Source: Epiperipatus broadwayi (Eukaryota; Onychophora; Udeonychophora; Euonychophora; Peripatidae). Taken from it: a DNA stretch of 64,000 nt. Positions 58,217 to 64,000 of the stretch are shown here, in pieces. Under the pieces are notes generated by a model. The model worked only from the letters and a program-made list of their open reading frames with translations, did no database searches and was not told where the DNA came from. The DNA lies in assembly GCA_028023455.1 (NCBI GenBank), contig JAQFVV010000030.1, positions 6,096,501 through 6,160,500 of the forward strand, given 5' to 3'. Positions within the stretch are counted from its first letter, which is position 1. Each line of letters begins with the position of its first letter. The position numbers and the translations under genes are program-made.

Positions 58217-58453
58217 TTGTCTATATATATTAGACCATTAATTTTTTTTGAACTGCTCTCTAAATATGGTATCTTCGAAAAATTAGAAGTTGACGCAGAA
58301 CTTAAAAAGAAAGTTAATTTTTTGTTTGCCAAGAAAATGTTTAAAAATAGATCTCTCGCGAATGGTTGGAATGTTGCACTTTATGTTAAGACCTTGTGGG
58401 GAACAAGAAAACCAATCCCGCTTTCTAAACAAGTAGAACGATCCGAGTTTTAA
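58217..58453 (+). CDS. Unrecognised 78-codon open stretch
   Basis: Open from about 58217 (no ATG start; a TATATATATTAG acceptor-like site at 58221-58232) to TAA at 58453. It encodes a basic segment: KLEVDAELKKKVNFLFAKKM, NRSLANGWNVALYVKTLWG and TRKPIPLSKQVERSEF. No domain is recognised. Its composition is less AT-rich than the flanks. It may be an exon end or a transposon scrap. Confidence 0.25.
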   Translation: MSIYIRPLIFFELLSKYGIFEKLEVDAELKKKVNFLFAKKMFKNRSLANGWNVALYVKTLWGTRKPIPLSKQVERSEF

Positions 58454-58459
58454 ACTTTT

Positions 58460-59165
58460 CAACTAAAAGAGGAAAAGTTGCTTATTGTAATAAAAATACA
58501 TTTAAATTCTTTATCAAATTCCATTTACATTTGCTTTTTAAAAAGTATCGAATATTTCAAGTTAAAGAACACGCACACACACTCATTCCTTTATATTTTT
58601 AATAAGAAATATATAATTGACTATTCGGATAATTGAATGATAACTGTAATTAGTCAATCTTATAATTATCATTATCAATGCTAATATGCTCAAAACTTAA
58701 TGATAGATAATAAAAATGTTGATAATTTAATGTGTAATGAGTTTTAGCTCTTAGAAAAACAGAAATTAACTAAATGAAACCTTTATTTATATTGAACAAA
58801 TAATAATAAAATATAGATTAATTGAAATAACAACAGATAAAATATTTAAAATTATTTCAGAAATTTCTTTCATTTAAACTTTAAAATAATTTATTTTATT
58901 TAAATTTATATTATTGGCGATATTAGTAAAAAAGAAATTCGAGAGATTGATCTTTGCGGATTTTTTTTTTGTTTAAAAAAACATTATTATTTATTTATTT
59001 TTGCCGGTGAAAAAGGTGTTGAAAAACATTATGTATTACTGTTATTGATTCTGAATTTCAAACCATTGATTTATAATTCAAAAATAGGGAGATTAATAAA
59101 ATGAAGCGATACATTTTAGATTGTGGGATGAACATTTTGTTATTGGAGATGTTTCTTGGTTAAAA
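58460..59165. other. AT-rich stretch
   Basis: Nothing is recognised. Confidence 0.6.
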
Positions 59166-59170
59166 GTTTA

Positions 59171-59275
59171 GTCAAGCATTGGTGATCTAGAGATCAGCGA
59201 CAGCTGCTTTACAAGAAGTTGTCCCGGGTTAGCGGGTTCGCTTCCCGGCTGATGCTATGACACATGAGAAAAAAA
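59171..59275 (+). repeat. tRNA-derived SINE-1, copy 8
   Basis: GTCAAGCATTGGTGATCTAG ... GGGTTCGCTTCCCGGCTGAT ... CACATGAG and A8. It shares the AAAGTTTA target duplication with the next copy. Confidence 0.92.
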
Positions 59276-59281
59276 AGTTTA

Positions 59282-59396
59282 GTCGATCGTTGGTGGTCGA
59301 GTGGTCAGCGCTGTTGCGTTTCAAGCAGTTGTCCCGGGTTAGCGGGTTCGCTTCCCGGCCGATGCTATAACACATGAAAAAAAAAAGTTTAGCTGT
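59282..59396 (+). repeat. tRNA-derived SINE-1, copy 9
   Basis: GTCGATCGTTGGTGGTCGAG ... GGGTTCGCTTCCCGGCCGAT ... CACATG and A10, followed by AAAGTTTAG. Its A box (TGGTCGAGTGG) and B box are well preserved. Confidence 0.92.
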
Positions 59397-59399
59397 GGA

Positions 59400-61350
59400 A
59401 TATAAATTCTCTTTATTATAAATTCATTGTTTAGAAATAGGTCATTCTTTTGATTGCTAGAGATTACCATTAATAATTAGAATAAAAAAAGTAAACAATC
59501 AATATTAATAATAATTACTACATAAGCATACTACATGTTTTATCGGAAAGAACTATTAAGGAATCGAAAGAGCCTTTTGCAATAGTCAGTGTGGTTCAGA
59601 TTTCTATTCATTAGTAAAGTCTCACACATCAACATAAATAGATGCTATTACACTTTTTTTTTTTTTCAGGGCATATGTTTTTTTCTTCTATTCTCTTCTT
59701 CTCACGTTCTACATCACTTCCTGCATATCCATAATAATTTCTCTATTTCTAAATATTTGTCCAATGCAGTTTCTCTTCTAGCTTTCTTGAGTCAATAATC
59801 TTTTTTCATTTAATTTTTTTAATAAATATATTAAAGGGACTAATTTGTATATAATCTTCAGCTCATTTGTTAATTGCAAACTTTTATTTTTTTTTATATT
59901 CATTAACTTTAGTTGTAATTTCATTTATTTTCATCTCCAACTACCATAACTTCTATTTATCCGATGTAATTAATCTATATTAGAAATACTGCAATATCAT
60001 TAGTAAATTTGAACAAACAACTCTCTACAGTATTAAATCTGTCATAGTAAGACCACTTTATTTAGAAACATATTTAAATAAATGCATTAATTTATAAGCA
60101 TAAAAATTTGAATATTTTATTACTTAGAAGCATCAAAGAGATAGGAGATAGCTAAAATATAAATGATGAATAATATAGAAATAGGTGTTGGAATTGAATA
60201 TTATCACTATTAATGATTAATAAAATTTAATAAAGTTTTGTATTCAAACATTTTAGATTTAAATGTGGCAAGGAATAACATTTTTTGATGTAAGTTTTCT
60301 TGATCAAGTTTTTGTATTAGAGTTTTATCTATGACCATTATATCTTTTATTTTCTTATAGCTTTTGCTCTAACTGATATAAATGTATTTTATATTAGATC
60401 TTTCAGTAATTGAAATTATGGAATATTATATTAATATAACATTATGCTCACTCTAAAATTGATTTTTTTGGTTGTCATATATCAATTCCTTTTACTATAT
60501 CCAGGCATAAGTTCACCAAGGTTTAAACTTATGGCCTAATTTAAATTCTGTGATGGGAATTGAATAAAAACATACTTTAGATATTAAATCAATTTAACAA
60601 ACTTTTATAGATGATATGCTGGCATAATAATTTGCAAACTTTTTTTAATAAAGCTAAGTGGACTTGTTATAGATGTATAGGGTGTGTTCAAAATTCCTAA
60701 ATAACATTTTAGATATTAACAGACTATAAATTAACTTAGGTATTAATAAAATAAGCTCTAAGGCTTATGCCAAATAAAATCAGAATATCTCTAATAGTTA
60801 TCTAATCCTGCTTTCTATACTTTCAGAGACAGGGATTTCTGGGACTGTCAGGGTTGTTCCTCTAGCAAAGGACATCCTCTGGACCCTTACCATTTCTCAG
60901 AAATTGAAAGCTACATGATCTGAACTTATTTCTAGGATCACATGATCATTTCTAAAAAAATGACATTTCTTTTACTCAGATATGATTCGTTTTGCTTCTT
61001 TCGCCTTAGTCATTACACAATTTACACCCATAAAATAAAAATTTCCAAATATATATATCTTTACATAATATTTACATAATATTAATGTACGCACTTTGTA
61101 AGATGTTTGAGCACTGGAAATGATATAGCTGGATGGGTGACATTCCAGAGATTTTGAAGTCCGGACTGCCATTCTACCACGACATCAAACAACTCAGACA
61201 CCCAGTTACCCATGTATTTAAACGCATATACTTTATTTATATGTTTGATCAAAACATATTTATTTTATATTTAAGATTACAGATATTATAACTAAACAAA
61301 AGGATACTGTTCTATAGGATAACTAAACAAAAGGATACTGTTCTATAGGA
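59400..61350. other. AT-rich stretch with two GC-richer islands
   Basis: 60820-60915 and 61080-61215 are richer in GC than their surroundings but give no convincing gene. A 31-bp tandem duplication (ATAACTAAACAAAAGGATAC...) lies at about 61289-61350. Confidence 0.5.
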
Positions 61351-61351
61351 T

Positions 61352-61590
61352 AACTGAAACACACAAGCTTATTATATACCTGTGTCTATATATGTAATAT
61401 ATAGGGTATATGAGCACAGACTTTCACATGACCCACCACTCTCCACACTATCTCATAACACTGATACCCTTGAACACATATATGTTGAAAAGATAAATAA
61501 TCACATGTATGTGTTTAAGTGTATCAGTGTTATGAGATAGGGTGGAGAGTGGTGGGTCATGTGAAAGTCTGTGCTCATATACCCTATATG
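61352..61590. repeat. FB repeat, copy 10, minimal palindrome
   Basis: It starts AACTGAAACACACAAGC...TATTATATACCTGT, then ATATAGGGTATATGAGCAC. Arms of about 95 bp meet near 61500. It ends CATATACCCTATA. TGTTCTATAGGAT occurs on both sides (about 61338-61350 and 61591-61603), as for a target duplication. Confidence 0.85.
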
Positions 61591-61603
61591 TTCTATAGGA
61601 TGT

Positions 61604-62350
61604 AAATCAACTTTGTGATTTTAAATATTTAGAAAGTTGTTTTTAATAGTTATTTGAAATGACGCTAAAGGAATTAGAGTGGATTTACAATATTCAAGCA
61701 GACTTTTAATAAGAACTCATTGCTTATTTTGTCAAGGTTGGAGACTTTAAAATGTATAAAGATGAATGAACAATCCAATGGTGTTAGACTACCATATCAC
61801 AATATATAATTAACTATAATGATTCTTTTCATCATTAAAACTAATTCATTCATTTTCCCATACTCATCAAGGATCAAAGATCTTGCATATGCTTTGATTT
61901 TTTTTTTAAAAAAAAAAAATCTAGAAGCTTTTAGTTCGTCTTTCAAATTTTTTCTCCCAAAATACATCTTATTTTCAAATAAATCTAAAAATCCCTTTAG
62001 TTTTCCTCAATTAGGAAATATAGAATACCATCTAAACACCCCTACCTTTTTTTGTAAGTTACTCATACAAGAAAAGATATATATGTTGGCAAAATTCCAG
62101 CTGGGTAGATGCAATTGTTGTTAGTATTTTAATAATTCACTAAGCATAATATGTTATAAGGAAATGCACTTATTTTCAGAATATATATATATATGATCAA
62201 AATTACTCCAAATTCACAACTCAAATGGACTAGCTAAAGAAAATGAACTCTAAAACACAACCAATGATTTTATTGCTATAAGCAGACTTCTCAAGTGTAA
62301 AGGACTACAAGATAACATTTATACTGAACATTAGCTACAAGTCCATTTGC
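61604..62350. other. AT-rich stretch
   Basis: It holds a T10/A12 tract at 61898-61919. No gene is seen. Confidence 0.6.
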
Positions 62351-62352
62351 AT

Positions 62353-62448
62353 GTCAAGCATTGGTGGTGAGTGGTTAGTGTAACTGCCTTCCAAGCAGCT
62401 GGCCCGGGTTCGCTTCCCGGTCAACATTTTGACATATGAAAAAAAAAG
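62353..62448 (+). repeat. tRNA-derived SINE-1, copy 10
   Basis: GTCAAGCATTGGTGGTGAGT ... GGGTTCGCTTCCCGGTCAAC ... TTTGACATATG and A9. Confidence 0.88.
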
Positions 62449-62459
62449 TTTATTTACAT

Positions 62460-63115
62460 CCCATATACCCTTAATATTAAAAGAACTTTTAAATAAATTA
62501 ATTACTTCAGAATCATAAATTTTTAATAATAAAAGTTTTTTAATTCTTTTTTTAAAATTCATTTTTCTCAGAGAAGACATTAGCTTCATCAAAATTAATA
62601 GTGTGGCCTGTATCTTTTTCATGGACATACAAAGCAGAACTAGGATATTTATTTCTAACCCTACTTTTATGTACCTTTATTCTTTCTTTTGAGCTCAAGC
62701 TACTCTGATCTCTAAATATCTTTTTACAAAAACAAGGAATAATATACACTACTCCAAGAATAGAATTTCTATCAAAAATTTCCTTTAATAAATTATTCAA
62801 AGTAATATCCCTTTTCCCAGCAATTTTCTTATTTCCAAACAAATTACTATTTTTACATACAATTCTATAAATAAGTCAATTTAAATGACAAAGAAATGAA
62901 ATCATATTTTTCTTTATCCTTTACATAATTACAAATATTATTACTATTAAATAAAATACTTTTAACAAATTTATTAGAGTAGCCAACACTCAAATAATCT
63001 TTATAAAATTTAACTTTTTGAAATAAAGTTACTTTATTAGAATTATTTAATTCCTTATTTCTAGAATAGCCATTTTTTAAAGCAGCTGTTTCATGAGATA
63101 CAGAGTGATGGCTAT
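62460..63115 (-). pseudogene. Second-lineage Penelope-like element, minus copy
   Basis: The minus-strand frames give YKDYLSVGYSNKFVKSILFN then, in another frame, FGNKKIAGKRDITLNNLLKE, DRNSILGVVYIIPCFCKKIF (GIY as GVVY), SLSSKERIKVHKSRVRNKYP, SSALYVHEKDTGHTINFDEA and NVFSEKNEF. This is the GIY-YIG nuclease with the H-x-DTGHTI-F block typical of PLEs. YIG is replaced by FRD and frames are broken. It differs in sequence from the 5830-7225 PLEs. Confidence 0.75.
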
Positions 63116-63189
63116 TAGGTTTAATTATAGACCTTAACTGTACCCTTACAACTATCAATTTGTATCTCATAAAATAGCTGCTTTGAGAA

Positions 63190-64000
63190 ATTATTGTTAT
63201 AGAAATAAGAGATGAAATAATTCTAAAGAGGCAGCTTTGTTTTAAAAAGGTCAATTTTATAAAGATTATTTGAGTGTTGGCTACTCTGGTAATTTTTTTC
63301 AAAGTATTTTATTTAATAGTAATAATATTTGTAATGATGTAAAGAATAAAGAAAAACGATTTTATTTCTTTGCCATTTAAATTGTCTTTTTATAAAATTA
63401 TATGTAAAAATAGTAATTTGTTTGGAAATAAAAAAATTGTTTGGAAAAAGAGCATTCCATCATCAGATTTTCAATTGGATGGACGGTTGAAGAGTTGGAG
63501 TGTGGAGTAGATTGAAACCTGTCCGTTAAAGTATGATGATTAGCTATCTTAATATATATCTGAGCACTTATAGCATATATGTGTAGAGATGGTAATCTGG
63601 ACCAACTGTTGATTGCTGGTTTAAATTGAAATACGTATATTGGTGATTATTTATCTTTTCAACATATATGTGTTCAAGTGTATCAGTGTTATGAGATAGC
63701 GTGGAGAGTGGTGAGTCATGTGAAAGTCTGTGCTCATATACCCTATATATTAAATAATACAAAGGAAATTTTTGATAGAAATACTATTCCTGGAATAGTG
63801 TATATTATTCCTTGTTTTTGTAAGAAGGTATGTATAGGTCAGACTAGTTTGAGTTTAAATGAAAGAATAAAGGTACATAAAAGTAAAGTTAAAAATAAAT
63901 ATCTTAGTTCTGCTTTATATATCCATGATGAGGCTAAGATTGTCTTCTTTAAGAGAAATGAAATAAAAACAATTAAAGAATGTTTATTCTTACAAATATA
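63190..64000 (+). pseudogene. Second-lineage Penelope-like element, plus copy split by an FB insert
   Basis: Plus strand 63250-63445 mirrors the minus copy (GATTATTTGAGTGTTGGCTA, AGTAATAATATTTGTAATGA, AGTAATTTGTTTGGAAATAA). After the FB insert (63451-63752) the nuclease continues: LNNTKEIFDRNTIPGIVYII, PCFCKKVCIGQTSLSLNERI, KVHKSKVKNKYLSSALYIHD. GIVY and CIGQT keep the GIY-YIG core better than the minus copy. The element runs off the window. Confidence 0.75.
63451..63752. repeat. FB repeat, copy 11, one arm inserted in a PLE
   Basis: AGCATTCCATCATCAGATTT to CATATACCCTATATATTA, the outer arm of the family. It splits the PLE reading frame between FGNKK and LNN. Confidence 0.85.

Noticed and set aside
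59282-59396. Functional tRNA genes
   Set aside because: The A- and B-box units end in A runs with target duplications and occur many times; they are SINEs, and the cloverleaf is incomplete.
36281-64000. Further paramyosin exons (IERE...VIQLSERLEE-type sequence)
   Set aside because: Scanned by eye; no acceptor followed by the expected conserved rod sequence was found.

Overview
The window is eukaryotic, very AT-rich nuclear DNA, most likely from a lophotrochozoan animal and probably a mollusc (perhaps a gastropod). The grounds are an interrupted gene with GT-AG introns, a TATA-box promoter, the N-terminus of paramyosin (an invertebrate muscle protein) in a form that looks molluscan, and dense non-LTR, Penelope-like, tRNA-SINE and hAT repeats. 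The species is not determined by the sequence. There are no bacterial features, no rRNA, and no tRNA gene outside SINEs.

The only host gene recognised is the 5' part of a plus-strand paramyosin gene. A comparatively GC-rich promoter and 5'UTR (about 29340-29698) leads into exon 1 (29699-29821, 41 codons). Intron 1 is 6.4 kb, and exon 2 is a 57-nt micro-exon (36224-36280, 19 codons). Both junctions are phase 0. No later exon was recognised, so intron 2 may run past the window end or later exons may be too short to see. Much of 36281-64000 may therefore be intron.

The rest is mostly mobile DNA in layers. 1-690: palindromic foldback repeat. 1134-1400: possible pogo-like transposase remnant. 2340-2500: hammerhead-ribozyme-like repeat. 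4250-4765: LINE C-terminus. 5570-7225: two Penelope-like elements (PLEs) joined in opposite orientation, one running into a tRNA-like tail. 7870-12500: nearly complete but dead CR1/L2-like LINE (PHD finger, coiled coil and SGNH ORF1; endonuclease; RT; zinc knuckle). 12900-13370: inverted hammerhead-like repeat. 14395-18003: two tRNA-containing elements with inverted ends and an RTE-like LINE. 18764-19048: minisatellite. 19960-24245: decayed LINEs carrying three SINE insertions. 25040-28530: hammerhead-like and foldback repeats. 33975-42010: intron repeats including SINEs, a hAT remnant and a SPIN-like hAT MITE. 42071-43692: complete small LTR element (TRIM-like) with matching 5-bp target duplications. 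44620-48050: LINE fragments and a cluster of hammerhead-like repeats. 48981-49117: near-perfect palindrome. 49850-54790: SINEs and RTE decay. 57300-58460: two unassigned open stretches. 59170-59396: SINE tandem. 61350-64000: foldback repeats and a second inverted PLE pair.

The most interesting theme is self-cleaving-RNA architecture. At least three sequence families carry hammerhead-like cores (CUGANGA or one-step variants, stem II, GAAA, a very short stem III, a matching stem I). They sit beside PLEs, a class in which hammerheads are known. Several copies occur as inverted pairs. A PLE whose 3' end continues into a tRNA-like module that is also dispersed separately, a SPIN-family MITE and a TRIM element are further notable finds.
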